A program made the translations under genes and the position numbers. The notes beneath the pieces were generated by a model that saw nothing but the letters and a program-made list of their open reading frames with translations, searched no databases and was not told the DNA's origin. Positions 1-12,515 of a stretch of DNA of 64,000 bases are shown here, piece by piece; the first letter of the stretch is position 1; every line of letters starts with the position of its first letter. The stretch is from Ursus arctos (taxonomy: Eukaryota > Chordata > Mammalia > Carnivora > Ursidae), in contig NW_026622974.1 in NCBI RefSeq assembly GCF_023065955.2, positions 26,443,718 through 26,507,717 of the forward strand, in the 5' to 3' direction.

Positions 1-2986
1 TTTAACAGTAATTTGATAAAATTATTCACATAATTTTATGCATTTTAATAAAATGTCTTCTTAGTAATGGGAAGACTAAATATAATGGTGAATTAGGATT
101 TCTTTCTGAATAATGTTTTAGATAAAGATGTAATAATCCAGGTTCTAAAAATTTTGGAAATTATAGTACCCAATTTTTGTATTTACCATAGCGGGAACTG
201 CATATGTGCATTCTCAATGGAAGCTTGAACAATGAGTATTTTGGGGAAGAGTATAAACATTTGCTCTGTAAAATACTTGTGTTTTAACACTTTAAAAATA
301 ATACAGGATTGTTTTCTTAAAATCTGTTTATTAACATATGCCTTATTTTTGTTTTTCTCTTCTTCTTTTTCCTCTCTTTTTACTCTGCTTCCTTGGATGC
401 TTTCCCAAAGGAGGACAAAGTGGTTAGAATCCATGCTTTCTTTTCTATCATTTGTTACTATACTGCTGTGAACTTTATTAAGTGAATGTTTCACCTAGTC
501 TTGTTAGTCACTATAATTTCACAAAGAAATCATATGCTAGGAAAAGGTCATTCCCAGTTCTCATGGAAAAATAAATAAATAAAATGAACATCTAGAGGCA
601 TTACAGAGTTTTATATTAATAGGCAAAGTCTGGGTAGTTTGAGTTCATGGGAACAGTGATATTTTAATAGAATTTAAATCATTATGAACTAATTTGTCCT
701 CTCAGCTTTCTGAGTTTTGATGATGATTTCATCTGCAATAAGGAATAAACTAAATGGAAAAATAAACTCCAATAGGTTGTACCTTTGTCCTCACTCAGTA
801 GCTGCATAGGCAGGTGATTTGAAATTTTATAGCGGAAGGAATTGAATGTACTGATTTAGTGGCAAGAATGAATCAAATTAAGATCAAAAGCTCAAAAAAA
901 AAAAAACATTTTTCTATGGAACACAAGTGGCAGAGTTGTCCTATTGAACCACATTTTGCCCTTTTTTCCTCTCTCATGCATAGAAATCACTCCGTAGGGT
1001 GGCGAAAGGTCACTTTCACTCTTACCAGCTACAGAAACCACAGAGGCTGAAATTAACGAAGATAGGATCCAAGCGGAACCTTCAGTCAACCTGTCTTCTG
1101 TATACAAAATACATGGTTTCATTTGGTGTAAATTACAATTTCCCCAAAGCTCATTAATTTCCCAATATGAGACTGAGGCAATGAGTATTTTGGGTTCAAT
1201 ATATCAACTCAGCTGCCTTTGTTCAACTGTTTTAAAGTTTAAATGATGTACTGTAGTGCATACATAGCAAGCATGACATGAAACTGAACAGTAATCTTTT
1301 TAATCTTGGTGCTAATATATGTTCATCACTGTTTTCTATGAGAAAGAAATCAGGTTGAAAATTATAAAAGATAGTTTGTTTTCACTAAATGTGTTTGCCT
1401 GTACCATTGGTGGCATCTGAGATCATCTTAGGGGCTATTATTTAAATGCATTAATGTACTGTATTAGAAAAAATATAGAACTAGAATATCACACCTTTGG
1501 TTTCATGAATATTACTTTGAGTGAGGCTGCATTTGAAATGTAGATAATTTTAAATCCTTTTAAGAATAAACATTTAAGTAAATAATAATGCTGATGCTTT
1601 ATAGACCTGGTAGTATAAGGCTTCAGGTACTCCTCTAGGGCTGGCCAGACTCATTGTCCCTTTGGCAGCACTTCCCATAATGGCAGCTTATTGGTGCTTA
1701 TTATGATTACTGACTGTGTAATGGGAATTCAGGTGCATTTTGTGGTTCTCAGGCTAAAAATGGAGTGGAAAGACCTATCAAATACAATCACTTTCAGTTA
1801 TTTTCTTTATTTTAATTAGAATGCTCATATCTACCACTTATTTTTAAGTACTTTGTCATAATTTCATTAAAACCCTTTTCAGCCTATTGAAGTTGTTCAA
1901 GGAATTACCTTTCTAGTCCAAGGAAACTGAAACCAGATTTTGTTTTAGTTGTGCTAAAGAGAATAACTGAAGAGTAAGCAAAGTGCTTGATTGTTGGTGC
2001 TTTCCCTATTCCTCTGAGCTCTTTTATTTTTGGTAAAGAAATTATCATTTATAGTTGTGTATGTGTTAGTGTGAGCGGAAAAAAAAAGAGGAATAAGGGT
2101 GGATAAAACTTTTCTAAAAGCAATCTACATCTTGATCAATATAACGAATTCTGCTTAGTCTGTTAAATTGGTGAATAAATATGACTAAAATACTAATGTG
2201 TATGACATGAAGACCTAAGGATAGCTAACATCTAAATATGTCTTTTATTAAGCCCAGCAAAGGAGTATTAATGATCATATTTTTTGCAGGCTGGCAGTAT
2301 TTTATTTTAAAACTTCACTCTTAGTCTAAAGCACCTCTCATAATAACTGGAAGGAGTGTGTACTTGCTTATAAGGAAAATGGCTGTCATAATCACTTTGC
2401 AATTGATACATGGAATAGCTTATAATAGGAGAGTATTTTATATAAGTGCATACTCTCATAAGTAAGATTATGGTTATTTATTTCACTGAAAGCCCTCTTC
2501 CATACCTAAATTTATAGGGCTAGTGCAAAATTCCCCACAGTCTGTTTAAATTTCTTTTGACATTGTTTTCTACTCTCTATTTGGTGCTAGAGTATGGAGT
2601 TTAGGTAGCTCCTTTGATAATATGAACACTTCGCTGTTGGTAAATCAGCTTCCTTGAATCCTCCAAATTAAATTCCTTTGGGATATCCTATAAATTTTCA
2701 TCAGTATTTCGTTTTTGGTTGGGTGAATGGGATTGTTTTACAAATACAGCAATTGAAAATGAGCCTTCCACACTTCTGGTTAATCTTTATTTTCACCAAA
2801 AATATCAGGTTTTATAAGTTAGGAGTGTTTTTTAGTAAATGTCAGCAATACCATGAAAAACAGAACCCTACCATTTTCTCATTCTTTCCAAATACAAAAG
2901 CTGCACATGCCTACCTTTTAAACATCATGTGTAAAAAAAATGCTTTTATCTATTCAGATACTAATTAACGAGGTACTATGTGTTTA
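1..2986. other. RIMS1: RIMS1 intron, no recognisable gene or repeat
   Basis: This is the start of a very long intron upstream of the first visible RIMS1 exon. Assignment to the gene is inferred from the exons at 55.6 and 59.5 kb on the + strand. The sequence is AT-rich. Every reading frame is short and has no codon pattern or protein similarity I recognise. I see no repeat here with confidence. Confidence 0.6.
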
Positions 2987-3041
2987 CAGAGTCATGATTT
3001 TTTATTTTATTTTTATTTTTTTTTCAGAGTCATGATTTTTT
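2987..3041 (-). mobile_element. Tail-only retro-insertion flanked by 17-bp target-site duplication
   Basis: The 17-mer 'cagagtcatgatttttt' occurs at 2987-3003 and again, identical, at 3025-3041. Between the copies lies only a 21-base T-rich tract (3004-3024) with two interspersed A residues. This is the pattern expected when L1 machinery inserts little more than an A-rich tail, here antisense, and duplicates its target. No SINE or LINE body remains. A replication-slippage duplication is the alternative. Confidence 0.6.
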
Positions 3042-3258
3042 AAACTGGCTCCTCATAGCTTTTCATTAACGTTTGTTTTTAGAAATAATGCTAAATGATG
3101 TGTTAATGAAGGAAGTACGTTTTTGTAGAAAAAAGCTCATAAAAGGTAGGTATTGGGTAGAATGGGGCAGTGGCAACAGAGTTTGGAACTGGCCTTATTG
3201 TAAAGTGCTATCTGTGGGTTAATTGGTTCTTAATAGCATAAAGAACTTTGTCCTCACA

Positions 3259-3353
3259 GACTCTGGGATCATGGCCTGAGCCGAAGGCAGACACTTAACT
3301 ACTTACCTGAGCCACCCAGGTACCCCATAAATAAAATCTTAAAAAAAAAAAAA
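3259..3353 (-). mobile_element. CAN-SINE fragment with inverted 5' part
   Basis: Positions 3259-3326 match the head of a carnivore tRNA-derived SINE read antisense ('cctgagccgaaggcagacac', ending 'gagccacccaggtacccc'). Directly after it, 3327-3353 reads as the sense 3' tail of the same SINE ('ataaataaaatctt' plus a run of A). The CT-rich middle is missing. An inverted 5' part joined to a sense 3' tail resembles twin-priming inversion during retrotransposition. I see no clear target-site duplication. Confidence 0.7.
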
Positions 3354-3448
3354 TACTATCATCTTAGATAATTCAGAAAGTTGTAAGTTTTTTATGCCAA
3401 ATTTGTTTTAAGGATTTGTTACAATATTTTTCAAGGGTGTGGAATCTT

Positions 3449-3582
3449 TCTTTTTTTTTTTTTTTTTTTTTTTAAGTGAGTGTGGAGCCCATCTTGGGGC
3501 TTAAACTCAAAATCCTGAGATCAAGACCTGAGTTGAGATCAAGAGTCAGACACTTACCAAATGAGAGGCACCCCATGGGGCA
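3449..3582 (-). mobile_element. CAN-SINE (short form), antisense
   Basis: A long T tract (the A-tail read antisense) is followed by 'gtggagcccatcttggggct', 'tgagatcaagacctgag' and 'agaggcacccca', which is the antisense head of a SINEC element lacking the CT-rich middle. A 9-bp repeat 'tggaatctt' at 3440-3448 and 3583-3591 is a plausible target-site duplication. Confidence 0.85.
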
Positions 3583-3591
3583 TGGAATCTT

Positions 3592-3892
3592 AATCTCTTC
3601 CACTTAACATTACCATTCTGGTAATGTTTGCTAATATTCAATAATCTTGTAATCCTGGTTTTCCTCTACCCCAAAATCATTATTTAATGCACTTATAAAA
3701 CTTGTTTCAGGAAATTACAATTTCACAAACCAATATTAAATACAGATGTATAGCAGGACAAAGGGAGCTCCACTGGAGTATAGAAAAAAATCGTCCCTTG
3801 TAGTATAAAGGAAAAGGGCTGTGGTAGAAACAGCTTTCACAAAGCTAAAGACTAAACCATGGGTGAACTCCCTGGGTTTTGTGAACAGAAGT
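3592..3892. other. Intronic unique sequence
   Basis: AT-rich intron between a SINE and an old L1 fragment. I see nothing coding or repetitive here. Confidence 0.5.
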
Positions 3893-4140
3893 TGTCAAAT
3901 ATCTTGTTTATATACCTAAGAGTTGAGTTACTGAGTCATTTAATAGCTCTATGATTAACATTTTGAAAAACTGACAAACTGTTTTCCCTAACAGCTGCAC
4001 AGCAATGCGTACGGGTTCCAGTTTTTCCACACTCATCAATACTTGTTATTCTCTGTTTTGTTTCAGTTTTTTTAAGCCATCATGTTTCATGTGAAGTGAT
4101 GTGGTATCTCATTGTGCTTTTTATGGAACTATTTTTAAGT
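3893..4140 (-). mobile_element. Old L1 3' ORF2 fragment, antisense
   Basis: The stretch reads as the antisense of the last part of a mammalian L1 ORF2. It carries the blocks 'tatacctaagagttgagtta', 'aaactgttttccctaacag', 'gggttccagtttttccacac' and 'gatgtggtatctcattgtg'. These correspond to the end of ORF2 seen in better-preserved copies elsewhere in this window (for example near 48300-48530). It is strongly diverged and has no open frame. Confidence 0.7.
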
Positions 4141-4782
4141 GAAAACTATTAAACTGGTTTGATAGCTCCAAAGATTCACTTTGATCATGTAGATTTAGTT
4201 TCTTACATAAAAATGCTTCCAAGTTAGCAATTTCTTGAGAAAGTTTTTTCTTAAAAGGCTAGCATATTCAAAGTATTAGAAGCTCACTTTCTTTCTTCTC
4301 TAGGGATTCCTTATGTCCCTTATGTTAGAATTATATAAGTACTAATTAATCTGTATGAATCAGAACAGGAGCTCTGTTAAATTGAAGACACCTTAGAATC
4401 TAATATCTATCTGTCTAGACCAGCTATCCCTAGGGTACACACAACTAGGAGATTTTTTTTTTTTATTGCCAGTTGAAAGGACTATTTTTTAAATATTCAG
4501 AAAGTACTAGCAGTTTCAGCAGATTTACCACTCAGCCATAGGTCCAGAATATTAACACACAAACTGAAGCCCAGGAGGTAAAGGACTCTTCTTTTTTGTG
4601 TACAAGATATTTTCTTGAGTGAGGTGAGCTTTTAGTAGCATGTGAACAGATAGACATAAAGACTAAGTAACCACCACCCAACTTTCATTATATCCCTGAT
4701 GTCTGCCATTCAACAGATTCATGAGCAGATAGATTCCCTATTATTCCTGCTAATAGTGAGGAGTATATTATTAGTCACAAAG
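4141..4782. other. Intronic sequence, nothing recognised
   Basis: AT-rich intron with a short T tract near 4451. I cannot identify a coding region or a repeat. Confidence 0.5.
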
Positions 4783-7700
4783 CCTATTTTTGTCTGATAT
4801 CAGTAAAGCCACTCTAGCTCTCTTATGGTTGCATTGTACATGACATCCTTTTAGTTTTATCTACTTTTATCTTTGAATCTAACATGTGTCTCATATTAGT
4901 AGCATATACTTAGGTCTTATTTATTTATTTATTTACTTACTTACTCATTTATTTTAAAGAAAGCCTGACAATCCCTGCCTTGTGATTGGATTTTTAATTC
5001 ATTCATATTTAATATTATTATCAATATGATTGTATTTTTCTCTTATTTTCCTTTTTTTGTATTTCATTGTTTGTTCCTCTGTTCCTCCTTTTTGCTTTCT
5101 TCTGCATTAAATGAGTATTTTCTAGTCATGTTTTAATTATTTTAGTGAATTTTTTCCAATACATTTTCTGAGTTATTTTCTTTGTGGCTCTAGGGTTTCC
5201 AAAATACATCCTAACTTATATGAATCTACTTTCACACTACCTTAATTACAGCAAGAGATATAAATATTAATTCTATATTGCTCTATTCCCCTTTCCCCTT
5301 TTTTTGTGCTATTATTTTAATAAATTTATGTCTATATATGTTAAAATGCAATAATATGTTTTTGTAATTATTACTTTATATAATTACATAATCTTATATA
5401 TTTTAATGGAGCTGAGAGAAGAAATAAGAGCAAGTATATATTTATAGGCTTTGTTATATAATATTCTTATTTACTATTTTTGATTTTCTTCATTTCTTCC
5501 TGTGGATTCAAGTTACCATATGGTGTCCTTTCTTACTTCAATGCAACATTGCTTTCACCCACTTCCTTTGTGCTGTTATTGCCAAGTATATTTGATTTCC
5601 ATATGTTGCAGGTTTAACAATGCTAGTATATTAATATTGTTTTATACTATTTTTAAAATCACTTAAGATAAAGAAGAAATACAAATTAATACTTTTATAA
5701 TTACCTATAAAATTTTATTTACCAGTTTTTTTGTTTTTTCATGTGAGTTCATATTATTGTGTACTGTCAATTCCAGCTTTAAGAATTTCCTTTAGTATTT
5801 CTTTAAAGTGACTCTTCCGGCAATGAATTCTATCAGCTTTTGTTTATCTAGGAATGCCTTTGTTTCACCTTCAGTTTTTGAAAGTTAGTTTTGCTGGATG
5901 TAAGATTCTTGGTTGACAGCTTCTTAAACTTCTTTCAGCACTTCAAATATATCATCCCACTGCCTTAGACCTCCATTGTTCTGATTGGAAGTCAGTTGTT
6001 AATCTTATTAAGTGTTTCTTGTACATGACCAGCTATTTTCTCTTGCTACTTTCAAGCATTTATCTTTCCGAGCTTTCAACATTTATTATCATGTGTATAT
6101 GTCTGGCTATCGATCTCTTTGTGTTCCTCCTACTTTGGTTCATTGAGTTGGTGGATGCAGTTTAATGTTTTCCATCAAATTTGGGAAGTTTTTCAGCCCT
6201 CACTGTTTTGATTTTTTTTTTCTGTCTCTCTCTTCTCTGGATGGCCACTCCTATTATACATATGTTGGTGCATCTAATGGTAGCCTACATCTCTCTGAGG
6301 TTCTGAACATTTTTTTTTTCATTTTTTTTCTCTCTCTTTTGATCAGATTGCACAATCACTATTGAGCTATCTTTAAGTTCACTGATTTTTTAGTCTGCTG
6401 GCTTAAATCTAATGTTGAGCTCTCGTAGTGAATTTTTTTATCTTGGTTATTGTACTTTTCAACTCCAGAATCATTTTAGTTTGTAATAATTTATATGTCT
6501 TAATATATCTTCTCTATTTGATGAGACATTGTTAGAACTCCCTTGATTCTTTGAACGTATTGATAATAGCTCATTTAATGTCTTTGATATTTCCAACATC
6601 TGGGCCCTCTCAAAGGAGGGTTCTGTTGCCTGCTTTTTTTGTTGTTGTTTGTTTGTTTTTGTTTTCTTTTGTTTTGTTAATGAGTCACACATTACTGTTT
6701 CTTTGCATGTCTCATAATTTATAGTTGATTACTGGTCATTTCAGATAACACATTGTAGCAAATCTGTGTGTGATCCCTGTCTTCACTCCCAGGGCTTTTT
6801 GTTTGTCTTTCGCTTCATTATTTGTTTAATGAGTTGGCAATACTATTTCAGTGAGACCTGTTTCCCCTAAAATGTGCAACCTCTGATACTAGTACACATG
6901 GACACAGCTTTGGAAATGTACACATCACTCTGACTTCCTCCCCATCAGGGCTGATGGTGTTTTTAACCAGCTGTCATTTTCCTCTCTCTTGTCCTGATCA
7001 CCTTGTTTAGCTTTTAGCTATTCTGCTTGTGTTGGATCCAGTCTTTAAAGCCTGCTCCAATTCCAGACTCTTCCTATCTGTTCCCCTAGTTCTTTCTATT
7101 AAACTTCTAGTTTGTGTATTGTTTCAGTTGCTGCTCTCATAGAACTATCAGCCTCCTCCTTGTGGCTCAGTACCAATGTTTTTACAGTGCTGCTATGCTT
7201 GAACTTTTCCAGTGTCTGTTCCAAATAAAATCAGTTCCCTCAGGGAAAGCTACAGAGGTCTTCTCCTATGATCTGCCTCTTCCCCTTGTCAGAACCTCTG
7301 TATTACTTCTCTAGAGATTGAGATAGGGACAGAAGCCTGCTTCTCTCAGATAGATACTCCTACTCTATGAGTGTGGCACTGGATGAAGTCAGCAACCTTT
7401 GTTCTTACTTTTCCTGGAATAGAACCTCTGTCCTCTGAGCAAGCTAAGACATAGGTGATTGAGGTCCAGTAATCTTGGCCTGCTACACCTGCATAGAGCT
7501 TCAGTCCTACAGTTGGGAAAAGTGTAAAAGAAGGGAACCCCTGACCACTCAGTTACACTTGTCTGGAATAGAACTTCTGCAACATAGAGTCAGAATGGGG
7601 AATGAGAAATGCTGGTGGCCTTCCCCTCTGGGGTAGATACTATAGCCCTTGACTGGGAACTTGGGGTGGTGGGAGAGAAAGCCTATGTTCTTGGCTATAT

Positions 7701-7930
7701 CCACCCAGAATAGAATTTCAGTCTTGCTAAGCTGGTTGGTGAGAAGGAAGGAAGTGGGTTGTAACGCAAATGCCACAGACTCTCACTGTTCTTATGGAGA
7801 CTTAGTAGAGTTCCTTGAATAAAGATTTCTCCAATTTCTATATGCCTTTTGGACAACTTCCAGGGATTTCAAATAGCTGTTTTTTAAAAGTAATTTTCAC
7901 CAGTTATGGTTATTTTTCCAGAGAGGGAGC
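4783..7930 (-). mobile_element. Old L1M/HAL1-type LINE, antisense 5' half
   Basis: Blocks fall in the order expected for an L1 read backwards: the ORF2 endonuclease start (about 4783-5000), the inter-ORF segment (to about 5750), the ORF1 C-terminal region (5760-6000, near 'tgctggatgtaagattcttg' and 'catcccactgcc'), the ORF1 middle (6000-6700), then probable 5' UTR to about 7930. The ORF1 segment is the complement of what the sense L1 at 42000-42660 shows. The A-rich sense strand appears here as T-rich. It is broken by stops throughout and no product is expected. The outer limits, and everything beyond 6800, are less certain. Confidence 0.65.
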
Positions 7931-9586
7931 ATGCAGAGCTCCTCACATCACTACTCTAGAGGATTCTTGATAGTTCTGTGTTAACACTTATCCATTCACC
8001 AATTCATTTATTCATTTTTCCCATGCATTTATTCATTCATAGATTTTCGCCCATGAGCAGTCTTATATATAATTTTTTTTCAAAATCAACTCTCAATCAC
8101 TTCAAAAATGCAATTTTATAGTGATAGATGGCACGATGTACTCTTTCTGTCTAATTTAATATAAATTTACTTCTTTGAGCTTATTATTTACATATTCAAA
8201 TTAACTGTGTGTGTCAATGCATAATAATTTTTATTTAATGCTATATTAAATAAAATAGAATTCCCAAAAACTTCCTCCTTCCTCTTTGTGTATAGGATGA
8301 CAACCATCTGGAAATTCTATCAAGATCCCTACTCAAACCTTTACTGCCAAAAGTATCATGTGCCCATTTGCTTATAAGCCACAGGATCATGACCATTATT
8401 CATATTCTATTTATTAGAAGTGTTTTGGAGATATCTTTAAACCTGTAAAATATATTTTAAAGTTATTAGAGTTGTTTTGCAGATACTTAAAAAAAAATAA
8501 TATGTTCTAAATCTGGTAGCCATAACTTGAAGTTAGGTACCTAGACCTTAAGGAATCCTTATTTTCATATATTCTCTTACTATGGAATTTAATAAATAAA
8601 TGTATTGACTGAGTAATTTATTTTGTTGTTGTATAATATGTATATGCAGTAGATTCTTTTCATACACATAAACTTCAACAGCAAATGTTTTTCAAAATTC
8701 CATTTGAATTGTTTTAAAATGATAGAAAACTTTGTGTGTTTACTTTATAAACATCTATGTTGTAAAATATTTAATTTTCATAAAAATCAGTCAAATGTTT
8801 TTATTGACCAATAAAGTGCTGTTGCAGCAAATTATATGGGTAAAAGTAGAAGATTCACCTTCTGTGGGGAAAATATTACACCTTTGTTCTCTTCAGTTAC
8901 TTCTGGGAATTCGAAAGTGTCTGTGTCTTTAAACTACGTAAAAACACAGAAGACCAACAGTGCCAGTCTTTAAACGGAGTATACAATTATGTTTTCTGGT
9001 ATAAGCTAAAGCAGATAGAACAACCACAGGGGATAGGTACACTTGATAGACAGTATTGCAGGTTTTTAGGAAGGACAGTAAGTCAAGCCTCAGGTTGGTA
9101 GTTGGAATAGATAATCATACAGGTTTCTTGTTTTGCTCAAAGTAGTTTATGTTTTCCTTTTTTGTTGTTGTTATTCCTCACTTTTACACATGGTTAAAAA
9201 ACTATTACTGTAATTATTTTGTTTCTGTGTCATACGAATATCTCTTCTCAAATCTATATATTTTGGTTCTTGAAAATTACAGTTGCTAGATATGCCTAAA
9301 TTCTTATTAGATATCAGAGGACCATTTGTTAGGGGGCTTATAGAGGATATTCATCCATCAAATGCAGTTTGGATTAATTTACAAGTTAAAATGCTTTTAA
9401 TTTCCCTTTGTATATCTTGGTTTTTTTTTTTTTTTTTAATACTTTCATACCCTTGTTTAGTTTCTTTCAATACCAAAATAATCTTGGTCAACTTTTCCAA
9501 TTGACGAAAAGTAGTTTACCAAATGCCAAGAGCAACTCAAATGTCATTCCCCACATGAAGCCCTCCCTGAGTGTCTCAGGCAGAGT
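7931..9586. other. Intronic unique sequence
   Basis: AT-rich intron with a T run at 9420-9437. The short open frames here show no protein family I recognise. No repeat body is evident. Confidence 0.5.
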
Positions 9587-9603
9587 TAGAGTTAGGTCTT
9601 TCT

Positions 9604-9814
9604 TTCTTTTTCTTTTTTTTTTTTTTCCAATTTTATTTATTTATTTGACAGAGAGAGAGACAACCAGCAAGAGAGGGAACACAAGCAGGGGGAGTGGGAG
9701 AGGAAGAAGCAGGCTCCCAGCGGAGGAGCCTGATGTGGGGCTCGATCCCAGGACTCTGGGATCACGCCCTGAGCCGAAGGCAGACACTTAATGACCAAGC
9801 CACCCAGGTGCCCC
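9604..9814 (-). mobile_element. CAN-SINE, full length, antisense, with target-site duplication
   Basis: A complete carnivore SINE in reverse: T-rich tail, 'ttatttatttgacagagaga', GA-rich middle, 'ctcgatcccaggactctggg' and the head ending 'gccacccaggtgcccc'. It is bounded by the 17-bp direct repeat 'tagagttaggtctttct' at 9587-9603 and 9815-9831. Sharp duplications and low divergence suggest a fairly young insertion. A 127-codon frame at 9408-9791 only reads through this element. Confidence 0.95.
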
Positions 9815-9831
9815 TAGAGTTAGGTCTTTCT

Positions 9832-10556
9832 ATACCTTTAACACACCTTTATTAAAACATATTCTAGTGATTAGTGACTTTATTCTAGGTATAGAAAGAA
9901 TAAATACCAACTTGAATACTCAATGATGAGCACACTACTTGACACACAATAGGTACCCAATTCATGTTTGTTGGAAAAATGTGAATCAAATGAGATTAAC
10001 AAATATGTTCTCTTCAACTCTGACATTTTATATGTCTATGAAATGTTAGCTGTGGAAAATCCTTCCTAGAAACTAACTAATGTTTATTAGGCATATGTTT
10101 CTTAAACACTAGATAGCAAGGCCTAATTCCTGTGCAGTTTATATCAGAGATTCCACAACACCCTTAGCATTTGTTGGTGTCAGCTCAGTTCAGTTGTTTT
10201 TAAATCATCCTTCTTAGACCATACATCACCACTGAACTATTGCAGGAAACAGTATCAATACAATCACTTAACTCAACTTTTTATTTCTATTTACGAGGAT
10301 AGTATGTTCTTTTCTTATTTTTCTTTGAGTTCTCTCTTTTCTTAGAGATTAAAGAACTAAAGACTACTCTGCTTTTATTCTAGGTTGACTACAAGTCAAT
10401 ACCTCTCATTTTACCCTATGTCTGACTCTCTATTTTCCCCATCTCCGCTTTATTTTCAGTTTGGTCAATAGTAAAAGTTGGGATATTAATATGAATTACA
10501 GGACATAGCATAAAAAATATAATAGGGGTTGTATAAAATAAGTTAAAAAGGCACAT
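9832..10556. other. Intronic sequence with a possible weak L2 3' end
   Basis: Around 9925-9985 the words 'gatgagcacactacttgaca' and 'aataggtacccaattcatg' resemble the conserved 3' end of an L2 LINE in sense orientation, heavily decayed. The rest is plain AT-rich intron. Confidence 0.35.
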
Positions 10557-10858
10557 ACAGGCATACCTCATTTTGTACTTTACTGCACTTCACAGATACT
10601 GCATTTTTTTTTACAAATTGAAGTTTTCTAGCAACTCTGTGTCAAACAAGTCTACCAGCACCATTTTTTCAACAGCATTTGCTCACTCGGTGTCTCTATT
10701 TTGCATTTTGGTAATCCTTGCAATATTTCAAACTTTTTCACTGTTATCATATTTGTTATGGTGATCTATGATCAGTGATTACAACTCACTGAAAGCTCAG
10801 GTGATGGTTAGCACTTTTTAGCAATAAAGTGTTTTTTAATTAAGGTATTAAGAATATG
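10557..10858 (+). mobile_element. Tigger-type DNA transposon fragment (Tc1/mariner)
   Basis: It begins 'caggcatacctcattttgta' and continues 'cacttcacagatactgca', 'tttttacaaattgaag', 'tatttcaaactttttcac', 'gatctatgatcagtgat' and 'gcactttttagcaataaag'. I know this order of blocks from the 5' terminal region of human Tigger elements. It is a non-coding remnant about 300 bp long. The subfamily cannot be fixed without a search. Confidence 0.8.
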
Positions 10859-10897
10859 AATTGGGACTTTTTTCCAAGTAAATTTTCTCTAATTTTT

Positions 10898-11072
10898 TAA
10901 AAGATTTTACTTATTGAGAGAGAGCAAGAGCATGAGCAAGAGGAGCAGAGGGAGAGGGACAAACAGACTGTCTGCTGAGCACAGAGCCCAATGTAGGGCT
11001 AGATCCCAGCATCCTGAGATTATGACCTGAGCCAAGTCAGACGCTCAACTGACTGAGCCACCCAGGTACCCC
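10898..11072 (-). mobile_element. CAN-SINE, antisense
   Basis: Antisense SINEC with 'aagattttacttattgagag', a GA-rich middle, 'gcatcctgagattatgacct' and the head end 'gagccacccaggtacccc'. The short direct repeat 'ctaattttt' at 10889-10897 and 11075-11083 is consistent with a target-site duplication. It lies about 40 bp downstream of the Tigger fragment. Confidence 0.9.
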
Positions 11073-11083
11073 AACTAATTTTT

Positions 11084-11559
11084 GTAATATTATATAATAA
11101 GGCTGTTTCTTAGAGAAACACTTGCTTTGATTCCTCAGAAAAGTTCCACTATTATCAAATGAAATGTTCATTCATTGGTTCATCTTTGAAATTTAACATT
11201 GATCCCTTTTATAAATTTTAGTTTTAGACGAAGAAAAAAGCTTTCATTTTCTGTGAGTTCAGTCTGTCTTCTGAAAGGTAAGCATGATGCTATGGGAAGG
11301 AAGCCATACAGCAGAGAATTCAAGGCAGGGTTTCTTGGTTCTTCTCACTTGCTTTCTGCCACTCTAACTCTAGCACTCCCCTTCCCCTTTCCTTTGGCAA
11401 TATCCTCAGTATTGTTCAGGGATGAGATTTCTTTTCCTCCAAGTCTTCTGTTGATTATACATGTCTCAAGCCACTGCAGATGCCTCTGAGCTCCCAAGTA
11501 TCTGTAACAGGTCAGAATTCTAATTGTCCTAGAAAATAGGGAGGCCAGGGGAGCCTCAG
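11084..11559. other. Intronic sequence, nothing recognised
   Basis: A 96-codon open frame (11199-11489) lies here but has no codon bias, splice support or recognisable motif. I treat the stretch as non-coding. Confidence 0.5.
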
Positions 11560-12515
11560 CGGATGTTTCTTAACCACTCAAACTTAACATGTACAAAATC
11601 CAACTCCTGGTTTTACCTTCCAAACTAGCTTGTTCTGTTGTCTTCTTCACCACAGTAAAACGCAACTTTGTTATTCATGTAGTTCAAACCAAAAACCTTG
11701 GAATCCTCCTGACGTCTCTTTTTTTCTTCTCATATCTTATATCCAATCCATATGGAAATCTTGTTGCCTCTGTCTTCAAAATATCTCCAGAATGTAACCT
11801 CTACTCATCACCTCCACTTTTGCTGACCTGGTACAAGACCATTTGTCTTAATTATTGTATTGGTTTCCAAAATGGCCTCTGTTTTCTGCCCCCCAAAACT
11901 CCATTCCCTAAGCCTAAGCTGAGCTTGAGTGATTATTTTAAAATGTGAAACAGATCATGTCCCATCTCCGCATAAAACCTTACAAGGACTTCTCATCTCA
12001 TTCAAAGTAAAAGCGAAAACCTTTGCAATGATACCCAAACTCTGTGTGATCTGTACCCCACGTACACACGCATCATCTCCCATTACTCTCCCACCTGCCC
12101 AGTGTCTTCTGCTTGTACCTTCTTCCTGTCCCTAGTTCATACTAAACAAAAACATGCCTAGAGTTCCTAGCATAGCTGTTTCTTCTCCTGAAACACTCTT
12201 CTCATTCCTCACTCCTAAACTCCTTTGATCTTTGCTCAAACGTTGCCTTCTCAAAGAGACCCTCTCTAATCACCCCATTAAAAATTGTAGGCTCTTCCCC
12301 TACCACAGAATGTCCTTTCCCATTTGTCATCTTTAATTTTCTCCATAGTATTTTCCCTGAAAAAAAAAAATAGATACATACACACGTACATATCTATCTA
12401 TTTGTTCATTTTGAGCTCTGTGAAGAGGGGGTTTGTTTTATTCTCTGCAGTATTCCCAGTGCCAACAATGATGACTGGCACCGATAGGCACTCAGAAAAT
12501 AAGAAAATATTTATA
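11560..12515 (+). mobile_element. L2 LINE 3' region, sense
   Basis: A roughly 950-bp, C- and T-rich sense fragment of the ancient mammalian L2. Recognisable blocks are 'ccaaactagcttgttctgtt', 'cagatcatgtcccatctccg', 'caaactctgtgtgatctgta', 'cacctgcccagtgtcttctg', 'ctttgctcaaacgttgcctt', and near the end 'ttgagctctgtgaagagggg' and 'ggcactcagaaaat'. Short open frames inside (11589-11948 and others) are decayed LINE sequence, not genes. An A-run and CATA-type microsatellite (12360-12400) interrupt it. Confidence 0.85.

Noticed and set aside
9408..9791. 127-codon open frame
   Set aside because: Its second half is the antisense of a CAN-SINE with clear target-site duplications. The same Arg/Gly-rich peptide recurs in the frames over the SINEs at 23736 and 63294.
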